Origin: Actinosynnema sp. ALI-1.44
GTDB taxonomy: Bacteria > Actinomycetota > Actinomycetes > Mycobacteriales > Pseudonocardiaceae
Direction: 5' to 3'
DNA: 64,000 nucleotides
Assembly (NCBI RefSeq): GCF_001984155.1
Contig: NZ_MTQO01000044.1
Span: forward strand, 62,001 to 126,000
Positions 1-7,784 of this stretch are shown piece after piece. The position numbers were made by a program, and so were the translations under genes. Within the stretch, counting starts at the first letter, position 1. Every line of letters starts with the position of its first letter. The notes under the pieces were generated by a model, which searched no databases, had not been told where the DNA came from, and saw only the letters and a list, made by a program, of their open reading frames with translations.

Positions 1-60
1 CAGCTCGGTGCGGGCAGATGGGCGGTGACCGCCTACGCGATCTGCGTGCCCACCGCCTGA
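1..60 (+). CDS. 3' tail of an unidentified gene (partial)
   Basis: The first 60 bases read as an open frame ending in TGA at 58-60, with the peptide tail QLGAGRWAVTAYAICVPTA. Alternating aromatic and hydrophobic residues before a terminal Cys resemble the C-terminus of an exported beta-rich protein. The family cannot be named from 19 residues. It converges on the regulator on the minus strand and overlaps that gene's 3' end by about 28 nt. Confidence 0.35.
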   Translation, partial: QLGAGRWAVTAYAICVPTA

Positions 61-3000
61 CTGGGGGTCGTGGAGCCGGAGAACGGCGCCGGCTCCACGT
101 CTATCTCCCGCATCCGAACCACATAGGTGCGATAACGGCGCCGGGCCTCACCGTGGTTGCCCGCCGCGACCAAGGCCCGGATCAGCGCGAGGTGCGCGGT
201 TTCGTCATAGCAGTCACGTTCCAGGATCCGCAGGCAGTAACGGCTCGCCGCGAGCAGGTCACCGGTCTGGCCCGCGTACTCGGCCAGCACGGCGGCCACC
301 TGCAGATAGGTCAACCGGGCGTCCTCACGCAGCTCCGTCGCCCAGTCCGCGTACGGGTCTTCTTCCAGGAAGTCCCCTGCGAACGCCGCCTCCGCCGTGG
401 CCAGCAGGCTGACCGCGGCTGAACGTTGCTGTTGCCACGCCGCTAGACCGGCTTTCGCGTCGGCCAGAAACACCAGCACGTCGACTGAAGCCAGGGTGGG
501 ATCCAGCCGCACAGCACCATTTGTCACGACGATGCCGTGCTCGTCGCCGCCGTCGGGGGCGAGAACCTGGCGCGCCGTGGACAACGCGACCGACAGCCGG
601 TTGGTCAGCCGCTCCGGCGCCTCGTCCGGCCACAGGTGCGCCATCAGCGCTTCCCTGGTCATCGAACGCCCACGCCGGGCCACCAGGATCTTGACCAGAT
701 CACGGGCCTTCCTGGACTGCCAGGCCGTGACCGGGACCGGCACACCGTGCCGCAGCACACGAAAACCGCCGAGCGTCTGGATCTCCACCGGGGGCCGCGC
801 CGACGACTGACACGCCTCGGCCACCGCGGCCGCCCGGGTGGCCAGTTCCCGTGCGCCCAGGCGTTTGGCCAACTGCGCGGCGCCGTCGGCCATCACCGCG
901 CCGTCCGCACCGCCGGTGATCTTCGCCGTGACGACCGTGACGCCGATTTCGCCGAGCGGGTTGCCGATCTCACTCCACAGCACCGCTGCCTGGTCCAACA
1001 AGGACAGTGCGTTGTCCCGGTCGGGTTGCGCTTGGGCCGTGAGCTCAAGGGCTTCCGCGACGGCGGCACGGTCGCCACGGGCAGCGGCCACCCGCTGGGC
1101 TTCGGCGCACCGGTCGGCCACCTCGTCGACCCGGCCACGCACCAGGGCCAGCCTGGCCGCGGCCAGCAACGCGTGGGGATAGCCGAACCCGGTGCCGCAC
1201 GCCAACGCCCGGCGTACCAGGCCTTCAGCCGTCGCCGGTTCGTCCTCGACGAGCAACCGCGCAAGACCGATCAGCGCTGGCACGAGTTGCGGCAGCGCGT
1301 TGTTGTCCTCGGCCAGCCGGATCGCGTCGCTGAACGCGGCACGAGCCAACACGCGGTCACCGCGCAGCCGGTAGATCTCGCCGAGCGACTCCAGCGACAG
1401 CGCCGCCAACCGAGACCCGGCCTTGTCGTAGACAGCCCGCGCCGCGTGCACGTCGGCCGCGGCCTCGTCGAGCTGACCAAGCCCGAGCCGGGCGGCACCA
1501 CGGTTGTTCAGTGCCAGCGCACGGTAGGTGGTGAAGCCCGTCAGGTCGGCCAGCCGCAGCGCGACTTCCAGTTCGGCGAGGGCAGCGCGGTGATCGCCTT
1601 CGTGCACATGGTGTGCGGCCCGGTTGACCCTGATCCGGATCTCGCCGAGCACGTCACCGGCGACTTGCGCGTGCCCCAACGCCCGTTGGTAGTGGCCGGC
1701 GATCTCGCCGCGGTCCCCCTCGGCGTTCGCGATCATGGCCAGCGTGGTGTACGCGGCGGCCAGTGCCGCGTCGTCGCCGCACTGCTGGGCGGAGGCGAGT
1801 GCCTTGGCCGCGGTGGCGCGGCTGGCTTCGAGGTCACCGTGCGCCCAGTGCGCACTGGCCGCGACACTCAGCAGTCTCGACTCGGCGGCCGGGTCCTCCC
1901 CTGTCAGCCGGCATTGGTCGAACACCGCGAGGGCTTCGCCCGGTGAGCTGCTGAAGTAGTGCATGGACGCGATCCGCATCGCCAGCACCGGCGGCGTCTG
2001 CCCGTCGACCTGCCTGACGGCGCGTTGCAGGCAGGCCATCGACGCGCCCCACTCGCCGCGGATCTCGTGGGCGAAACCGATGATCTGCCATGTGGCCGAC
2101 GTGCGCCGCGCGGCCGGGATCCGGCTGACGACGTCGATGACCGTCTCCGCGTCCCCCTCCTGGAACAAGTCAGCGGCATGCTCGGCCACCAGGTGTTCGG
2201 TCCGCTCGTGGTCACCCAACTCGGCGAGCACACGGGCCGCCTCGGCCCAGTGCCCCCGGCCGGTGAACCACGCGACCGCCGCGGTCCGCAGCTCGCGCCG
2301 GGTGGCCTCGTCGACCGGGAACCGGTCCGCGACGAACATCCTGGCCAGCGGGAGCACCCCGAACCACCCGGGTGAGCCCATCAGCCGTTCGACGAACACA
2401 CCGCGGCCGACCAGACCGGCGAGCACGGTCGCGGCGTCCGGGAAACCCAAGCCGCCCAGCAGGTCCGCGCTGACCCTGTCGAACACGGCGGACACCCGGA
2501 CCAGCTCACGGGCCACTTCGGGTTCGTTGCCGAAGAACTCGCGGGCGAGGTAGTCGAACAGCTCACGGCTGCGCGCCAACGGCCGCAGCGCGCCACGCAG
2601 ATCGAGCCAGGTCGTGTGCCGCAACGCGTCCGCCACCATCCGCACCGCGACCGGCCAGCCACCGGTGGCCTGGTGGACGGCCGCCGACAGGTCAGGCGCG
2701 CCGGTCAGCTCGCCGATCTCGCTCTCGGTGAAAGCCAGCTGCGCGGCCGTGATCTCCAGCAGGCCCCCGTCGCGGCGCAGCCGCCGAACCGCGAACGGCA
2801 CCGGGTCCCGGCTCGACACCACGATCCGCAGACAAGGCGGGGCTTGACGGCACAACGCTTCCAGCAAACCGATCGCCGAATCGCCCACCCCGATGAGATG
2901 GACGTCGTCCAGCACCAGCAGGACAGGACCCGCCGCGGCATCCGAAACGGCGTCGCACAGCAGCGCCGCCAACGCGTGCGCCTGGTTGGCCAATCCCGCA

Positions 3001-3281
3001 TCGCCCGCGAACTCGTTGTCGGCCAGCACATCGGGCATCTGGAACCGCAACGACGGCAGGACAGCGCGCAACTCCTCGGCGAGCCCGCGGAGCAACGGCT
3101 GCGTTTCCCGGTCGGCAACGGTCACCCGGTGCCAGGCGACCGGCACCTGCCCGGCCCACTCGGCCAACAGGGACGTCTTGCCGTACCCGGCAGGCGCGAT
3201 CACCGTGGTCAGCCTGCTCGCGCGGGCCGCTGTCAGCAGGTGTTCGAGCCGCGGCCTCGACAGTTTCGCGGTAGTGGTCAT
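33..3281 (-). CDS. STAND ATPase-TPR regulator with C-terminal BTAD domain
   Basis: A 1082-aa cytoplasmic regulator. The N-terminus carries a MalT/LuxR-type STAND NTPase with Walker A APAGYGKT at residues 29-36 and a Walker B VLLVLDDVHL near 118-128. A long helical middle (about 400-830) looks like TPR repeats. The last ~240 residues start with a winged-helix-like segment (LGGFRVLRHG, then SRKARDLVKILV) and continue into a BTAD domain as in SARP activators, so the DNA-binding/BTAD unit sits at the C-terminus, the reverse of classic SARPs. The open frame extends to 3986, but that extension lies over the isochorismatase gene. The ATG at 3281 begins MTTTAKLSRPRLEHLL, the usual start of this family, and is preferred. 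It is probably an ATP-dependent transcriptional activator. The target is unknown. Confidence 0.85.
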   Translation of the reverse strand: MTTTAKLSRPRLEHLLTAARASRLTTVIAPAGYGKTSLLAEWAGQVPVAWHRVTVADRETQPLLRGLAEELRAVLPSLRFQMPDVLADNEFAGDAGLANQAHALAALLCDAVSDAAAGPVLLVLDDVHLIGVGDSAIGLLEALCRQAPPCLRIVVSSRDPVPFAVRRLRRDGGLLEITAAQLAFTESEIGELTGAPDLSAAVHQATGGWPVAVRMVADALRHTTWLDLRGALRPLARSRELFDYLAREFFGNEPEVARELVRVSAVFDRVSADLLGGLGFPDAATVLAGLVGRGVFVERLMGSPGWFGVLPLARMFVADRFPVDEATRRELRTAAVAWFTGRGHWAEAARVLAELGDHERTEHLVAEHAADLFQEGDAETVIDVVSRIPAARRTSATWQIIGFAHEIRGEWGASMACLQRAVRQVDGQTPPVLAMRIASMHYFSSSPGEALAVFDQCRLTGEDPAAESRLLSVAASAHWAHGDLEASRATAAKALASAQQCGDDAALAAAYTTLAMIANAEGDRGEIAGHYQRALGHAQVAGDVLGEIRIRVNRAAHHVHEGDHRAALAELEVALRLADLTGFTTYRALALNNRGAARLGLGQLDEAAADVHAARAVYDKAGSRLAALSLESLGEIYRLRGDRVLARAAFSDAIRLAEDNNALPQLVPALIGLARLLVEDEPATAEGLVRRALACGTGFGYPHALLAAARLALVRGRVDEVADRCAEAQRVAAARGDRAAVAEALELTAQAQPDRDNALSLLDQAAVLWSEIGNPLGEIGVTVVTAKITGGADGAVMADGAAQLAKRLGARELATRAAAVAEACQSSARPPVEIQTLGGFRVLRHGVPVPVTAWQSRKARDLVKILVARRGRSMTREALMAHLWPDEAPERLTNRLSVALSTARQVLAPDGGDEHGIVVTNGAVRLDPTLASVDVLVFLADAKAGLAAWQQQRSAAVSLLATAEAAFAGDFLEEDPYADWATELREDARLTYLQVAAVLAEYAGQTGDLLAASRYCLRILERDCYDETAHLALIRALVAAGNHGEARRRYRTYVVRMREIDVEPAPFSGSTTPSQAVGTQIA

Positions 3282-3418
3282 CGTTCGCCCCCATGGCACC
3301 GGCCCCAGCACCAGTGCTATCGGTGCGACCACCCGAATCATCACGGATCGGGTCGGCTCACTCCGGAGATCGGAGGTCTTCGCTGCCGGACGCCGCGCTT
3401 GATCGAGGTCGGCAGAGG

Positions 3419-4102
3419 CTACTCGGCCAGGAAGGCAGACTCGTTCCAGTAGCCCGGATCGCGCCCGTAGTTGGGCGTGGTGAACGCCCGGTCCCATGAG
3501 GCGTCGGGGGCTATGAGCTCGCGCCATGGAGCGACCTCGGTGTACAGGACTCGCATGGAGTTGAGGGCAGCATGGTGCAAGTCGGGGCCATCGGTGGACA
3601 CAGCGTCCTGCGGCACGGCCACTTCGAAGTTGCGGGACAGTCCTGATCGAACGGTCGCTTCGACGCAGACGTTGGTCTGCAGTCCGGCGACGATGAGCCG
3701 CCGCACATCCAGGTTGCGCAGCAGCGGGTCCAGTTCCGTGTAGTCGAAGAAGCTCGCCCGGGTCTTGTCCAGTACGAGATCGTCGGCCAGCGGGGCGACC
3801 GCGTCGATGATCTGGTTCTTCCACTGCTGGTGTTCCGCGGAGACGGGGGGCATCCGCTGGGATCGGTCTCGCATGAGCCGGGCGAAGCGCGGGCTCATGC
3901 CGTGGTTTCCTGTCGACCCGCGAGTCGACCGTGAGTAGATCACCTGCATCCGCTGTGCGCGCGCGGCCGTGAGCAAGGACGCGCACTCCTCGACGGTCTC
4001 GTCCAAGCGCCAGATGGGCGGCCAGCCAAGGCCTTCACGGACCCCGTCCTGTGACAGGTAGGTGTTCTGCATGTCGATCATGAGCAGCGCCGTGCCAGAC
4101 AT
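3419..4102 (-). CDS. Isochorismatase-fold (cysteine hydrolase) protein
   Basis: A 227-aa protein with the isochorismatase-like hydrolase fold. The catalytic triad is visible: Asp10 in LLMIDMQN, Lys113 in VLDKTRASFF and Cys146 in GLQTNVCVEAT. The family includes isochorismatases, nicotinamidases and N-carbamoyl amidases, and the substrate cannot be decided here. The frame is open to 4219, but the ATG at 4102 places the hydrophobic first strand at the expected distance from the N-terminus. It lies 137 nt upstream of the STAND-BTAD regulator on the same strand and downstream of a terminator-like hairpin, so it may form a separate unit with the regulator. Confidence 0.85.
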   Translation of the reverse strand: MSGTALLMIDMQNTYLSQDGVREGLGWPPIWRLDETVEECASLLTAARAQRMQVIYSRSTRGSTGNHGMSPRFARLMRDRSQRMPPVSAEHQQWKNQIIDAVAPLADDLVLDKTRASFFDYTELDPLLRNLDVRRLIVAGLQTNVCVEATVRSGLSRNFEVAVPQDAVSTDGPDLHHAALNSMRVLYTEVAPWRELIAPDASWDRAFTTPNYGRDPGYWNESAFLAE

Positions 4103-4172
4103 CGAGTTCCCGCTCTCCGTGAGGTGCCGCGTCCGCCACCATCTTGACCTGCCCGGGCGCTCGACCGCGAAG

Positions 4173-4207
4173 GAGGCTCTTTCCCGCTGATCGCGAGAAA
4201 GAGCCTC
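4173..4207 (-). terminator. Terminator-like hairpin downstream of the antitoxin gene
   Basis: The arms GAGGCTCTTTC (4173-4183) and GAAAGAGCCTC (4197-4207) form a perfect 11-bp stem around a 13-nt loop. It lies 42 nt past the stop of the minus-strand antitoxin-like gene and before the isochorismatase gene. No T-tract follows on the minus strand, so function as a factor-independent terminator is only likely. Confidence 0.55.
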
Positions 4208-4248
4208 GCAACTGCGCAAACGGGTCGGGTACGGCCTGCTCGAAACGC

Positions 4249-4467
4249 TTACTGCCGCTGCTGGTCGCCCTGTTCCCCGGCTTCCCGCGGTTGGTCGTCG
4301 TTGCCGAGGAACTCCCTGGCCTTGTCGGTCGTGCGGTCCACCTGCTCGTCGGACGCGCCGAACTTGTCCTTCGCGACATCGCCTGCCTTGGACATTCCCT
4401 TGTCGACCTGGTCCTTGTGCTCACCAGCGAAGTCCTTCGCCTTCTTCGCCATGTCACCGACGTTCAT
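4249..4467 (-). CDS. Small Rv0909/MT0933-family antitoxin-like protein
   Basis: A 72-aa highly charged helical protein (MNVGDMAKKAKDFAGEHKDQ...). Its order (membrane-less amphipathic start, then DKGMSKAGDVAKDKFG, then VDRTTDKAREFLG) matches the small actinobacterial MT0933-type antitoxin family, whose Mycobacterium tuberculosis member is Rv0909. No toxin gene is adjacent (the Rv0910-type partner is missing), so it is an orphan or serves as a stress protein; CsbD-like stress proteins look similar. The start is the ATG at 4467. The much longer open frame upstream of it is antisense-free shadow of the neighbouring gene and was rejected. Confidence 0.65.
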   Translation of the reverse strand: MNVGDMAKKAKDFAGEHKDQVDKGMSKAGDVAKDKFGASDEQVDRTTDKAREFLGNDDQPREAGEQGDQQRQ

Positions 4468-4583
4468 CGCATGATCCTTCCGGTCTGGAATGGCTTCTCG
4501 AACCGGTTTCCCCCGGGCGGCGCACCCACGCCGGATGTCACCGGCTCGAGTGACCCCGGATCGTGTGCGCTCGCGAAAATCGT

Positions 4584-6057
4584 TCAGGTCTTGTGCGGAA
4601 TCACGAAGATGTGGCTCGTGGTGGCGTTGTGCTTTGTGGTGGATCCGCGTGATTCGGCCAGGTCCTCCGCTGTGCCCTGCACCGCGCCGTCCAGCCCGCC
4701 TGTCCACCGCACCAGGACGTAGGCGCTGAACCGCTGGTCGCAGTCGGCGCGGACGGCAAAGGCGGGCAAGTGCAACGGTACGTAATGGTGGTGCACCGCA
4801 AAGGACATGTCGCGGATTTCTCCGGTAGCCCGGTTCTTCTGACAGACCTCGTCGCCCTTCCACTGGGTGACGTACAGCGTGAAGGCGGCCGTCGACGCGG
4901 TCGAGGCGGACGTGTCGCAGTGCTTGTCCTTCTGCGGATAGCAGGACTGGTACTGGGTGTCGGCGAAGACGCTGAGGTGGGTGAAGCCCGGCGCGAGGCT
5001 GAAGGACGGGAGCTCCGGCTCCCGAGCGATCACGTTGGGTTCCGGTCCCACGCGCACGAGGCGACGTGACACCGCACGCTGTGCGGGCACGCCCGTTGTC
5101 GTGTTGTCCACGGACGTGGCAGCGAACTCGATCCACCCGCTGTCCAGCCGGAACTGCGCGTCGAGGTCTTCCCTCAGTGTGGCGGCGCGGACGTACGCGG
5201 TGCAGGTGACCTTGGTGGCCACCCCGGGATGCACCAGAAAACGTGTGGTCAGCTGGACGTTCTCCTTCTCCCGCTCCGGCGACGTACCGGGTTGCAGGAT
5301 GTTCTGTCCGGTCACGAAGTTCCGCTCGCCGCCTGGCCATCTGCACCGCACCTCGTTGCCGAACAGCGAGCGGTCGGTCGCCGAGCTCGCGCGCATCACC
5401 GACACCACGTACGCGGTCTGCGTCGCCGACATGGCGAGCTCGACGCTGCCCAGCGGCACGACGTCATGATCAGATTTCCAGGATCCGCCCGGCGCTGCCG
5501 TGGGCATCCGCGGCGCACGTATGGCACGTGGGGTGAAGTCATGTCGGGCGGTGTTGGCAGGCGCGGCGGCGGCCTCGGCGGGCACCGTGGCGAAACGTCG
5601 TGCATCGTTGGCCGCCGTGCTCGACGGGATCGCGATCGCCATGAGTGCCACAGCGGCGGCCGCGAGTGGTCGTGAGCGCCGATGACCGGACCGGCTGACC
5701 GAGGTCGATGATTCTCCGACGGCGGTCGAACCCGTTGTGACGGGCGTACTGCTCTCTCCATGTTGCGGAACAGCGGCCGCCATTGCCGCTGCCGCGTCCC
5801 GCAGCCGCAGCAATGGCTCTGGATCACATCCGCATGCTTTCGCTATGTGAGTCACTGCCGTGACTGGTGGCAGCGTTTCCCCTTTGATGTAACGCCACAC
5901 AGTGGCGCGGCTGTAGGGGATTCGCTGCGAGCTGGGTGAAGCTCAGGCCCGCGTCGAGTTTGGCCTGCTGCAACGCGGCGGTCAGACGCTGTGCGGGATC
6001 CGCATCGTCATCCGGGGATGGATGCGGCTGTTTGTCTGCGTGCTCGCCGAGCGTCAT
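4584..6057 (-). pseudogene. XRE-type HTH membrane/secreted protein, frameshifted
   Basis: Two overlapping frames join into one recognisable protein. The first runs from the ATG at 6057 (MTLGEHADKQ) to an XRE helix DAGLSFTQLA. The second continues as RIPYSRATVWRYIKGETLPP, the recognition helix of the same HTH, then a hydrophobic segment (PLAAAAVALMAIAIPSS) and a ~300-aa extracellular-looking C-terminal domain with paired cysteines. The shift lies near 5923-5928, where removing one base rejoins the HTH; the joined gene is then exactly 491 codons. Read literally, translation from 6057 terminates early and the rest would need an internal start (e.g. the GTG/ATG region near 5900). It is either an authentic pseudogene, a sequencing error, or programmed frameshifting. 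The C-terminal domain is not assigned. Confidence 0.6.
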
Positions 6058-6386
6058 ATCGACGGATCTCCTGTGCCTCTCGGCCTCGATGCCATGAGTG
6101 CCTGTATTCAGTTGGGCACTACATCGTTCCAGATGATGGCCAGGCGACGAATGGGCATCAGCCGACACGTACCTGAACGGGGCAACGCCGGGCTGAGCCC
6201 CACTGATCGTTTCAGACGCGTTTCAGGAACGCGTCTGAAACGATGGCACCTTTCGCGACCGGCACATGAACCAGCAGGCTCGACCACGGTCCCGATGCGC
6301 TGATTCCGAAGATGTGCCGTGCCTCGCTCCGAGGGGGAACGAGGAACGACAGGACCATAAGGCACCAAACGAGAAAGGTAGCCTCC
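6058..6386. other. Intergenic region between XRE-type gene and inhibitor gene
   Basis: This 329-nt divergent spacer encodes no convincing protein. Its notable content is a long perfect hairpin at 6206-6244. It must hold the promoters of both flanking genes, but no confident -10/-35 pair was identified. Confidence 0.5.
6206..6244. repeat. Perfect 17-bp inverted repeat in divergent promoter region
   Basis: ATCGTTTCAGACGCGTT (6206-6222) and its exact complement (6228-6244) flank a 5-nt loop. It lies 150 nt upstream of the XRE-type gene start and 143 nt before the inhibitor gene start. No gene runs into it from either side and there is no T-tract, so an operator or RNA-level element is more likely than a terminator. 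Confidence 0.7.
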
Positions 6387-6803
6387 ATGCGTAATCTCAA
6401 AAGCCTCTGCGCCGCGCTGGGAATGGCAGCATCACTCGCCGCTGTGACACCTGCCGCAGCGCAGGCCACGCCATCCAGGGCCGACAGCACAACAGTCAAC
6501 GTCACACTTTCACCCACAACCGCGGTCTCCGAGCCGTGTGCAGCCGGGTGGCTGTGCCTCTACCGAAACACCGGCTACATCAACAAGAAGTTTGAGACTC
6601 AGCGACAGAACGCATGCTGGCTCCTGGCGGACTACGGCCTTCAGAACGCCGTCTTCTCGTACGACAACAACTTGCCCGTGTACGGTCATTTCTACAATTC
6701 AGCCAAAGCGAATGTCTGGAACATTCGCAACGGTGGACACAGTTCGGACAGTTCATCGTTCTCGGGTGAACACTGGTTCTGCACCGGCTCGGCAAGGCCG
6801 TAG
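6387..6803 (+). CDS. Secreted peptidase inhibitor I36-family protein
   Basis: A 138-aa exported protein. The signal peptide is MRNLKSLCAALGMAASLAAVTPAAAQA with an AxA cleavage site near residue 26. The mature part contains CAAGWLCLYRNTGY, the motif of the peptidase-inhibitor I36 (SMI-like)/beta-gamma-crystallin-like family, followed by an aromatic beta-rich repeat and further cysteines consistent with disulfides. A start at the ATG at 6387 is supported by the upstream GAGAAAGG ribosome-binding site and the classic signal peptide; the longer open frame from 6312 has neither. It probably inhibits or protects against extracellular proteases. It is followed by a shared terminator hairpin. Confidence 0.75.
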   Translation: MRNLKSLCAALGMAASLAAVTPAAAQATPSRADSTTVNVTLSPTTAVSEPCAAGWLCLYRNTGYINKKFETQRQNACWLLADYGLQNAVFSYDNNLPVYGHFYNSAKANVWNIRNGGHSSDSSSFSGEHWFCTGSARP

Positions 6804-6843
6804 CAACTCCGATCGGCGACACGCTGGGCAGAGAGAGCGTTGC

Positions 6844-6878
6844 AGATGGGTATGGCCGGACGTAGGCCATACCCATCT
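6844..6878. terminator. Bidirectional terminator between convergent genes
   Basis: AGATGGGTATGGCC (6844-6857) pairs perfectly with 6865-6878 across a 7-nt loop. It lies between the 3' ends of the plus-strand inhibitor gene and the minus-strand VOC gene, the expected place for a shared terminator. Confidence 0.75.
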
Positions 6879-6941
6879 CCATGCGGAGCGTCGACGATCG
6901 ACCCCTGGTTCAGGCATACCGAGGGCCGAACTGGATTCGGC

Positions 6942-7640
6942 TCACAGTCCGGCTTCGAGTTCCGCGATCCGCCGGAGGTCGTCGGCCAGTTCCGGTCCGT
7001 GAACCTCGACGGCCTTGGCGCGGGCCAGCATTTCCCTGGCCAGGGTCGGTTCACCTTGACGGGCCGCCGCCTCGGCTCGGAGTACGAGCAGCTTCACGAG
7101 CTGGACCGTGGTCGGCTCCTCGTCGGTCCGATGCAGAGCCCGGTCCAGGACTTCGACCGCCAGCTCCAGGTCCTGCTTGGCGTCCACGAACAGCGAGCCC
7201 ACGTGGATGGCGCGGTCGAACGTCGCCTTCGGCAACGGCCGGTGCCGCTGGTTCTCGCTGATCGGCTGGGCGATCTGGATCGTGTTCCCCCCGGGGTCGG
7301 TCACCAGGAACTGTCGCGAGCCGTAGCTCATGTCCTTCAACGCACCCAACCGAGGAAGTCCCTGGGTGGGCACCGACCCGAAGGCCGCCCGCAGCCCTTC
7401 GGTGAAGGCCGCGTACAGGTAGTCGACATCATCGGTGTCGACCAGGCAGCCATGCGCGGAGGACGTCGGATCGAACTTCCTGTCTCCGTAGAAGTTCAGC
7501 TCGATGCCCCCGCGCTTCACACTCAGAAACTGGTAGGGCGCCGTCTGCCGGAACGTGATCTCGAACCCCAGTGCGGTGTAGAAGTCGGCCACCGACTCGA
7601 TCGACTGGGCCATCAGCCTGGGAATCGTCTTCTCCGTCAT
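6942..7640 (-). CDS. VOC-family (glyoxalase/bleomycin-resistance fold) protein with helical tail
   Basis: A 232-aa protein. Residues 1-130 form a vicinal oxygen chelate domain: MTEKTIPRLMAQSIESVADFYTALGFEI, then the metal-side strand IELNFYGDR and the terminal DPGGNTIQIAQP. The remaining ~90 residues are helical with TPR-like spacing (LELAVEVLDRAL, AAARQGEPTLAREMLARAK), an unusual appendage. VOC proteins include antibiotic-binding proteins and dioxygenases, and no substrate can be inferred. The start at the ATG at 7640 is chosen because upstream residues do not fit the fold. Confidence 0.75.
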   Translation of the reverse strand: MTEKTIPRLMAQSIESVADFYTALGFEITFRQTAPYQFLSVKRGGIELNFYGDRKFDPTSSAHGCLVDTDDVDYLYAAFTEGLRAAFGSVPTQGLPRLGALKDMSYGSRQFLVTDPGGNTIQIAQPISENQRHRPLPKATFDRAIHVGSLFVDAKQDLELAVEVLDRALHRTDEEPTTVQLVKLLVLRAEAAARQGEPTLAREMLARAKAVEVHGPELADDLRRIAELEAGL

Positions 7641-7784
7641 GGTCCCGAATGTAGAGATCACCCTCGCCCCCCGCACATGAAAGTGACACCTCCAACCTTC
7701 CCTGGTCAGCGGCGGTGGGAGTGCTATCTGCGAGTCAGTCGAACCACGACGAAGTTGATCTTGAAACGGGTTGGTCCAGACCCC

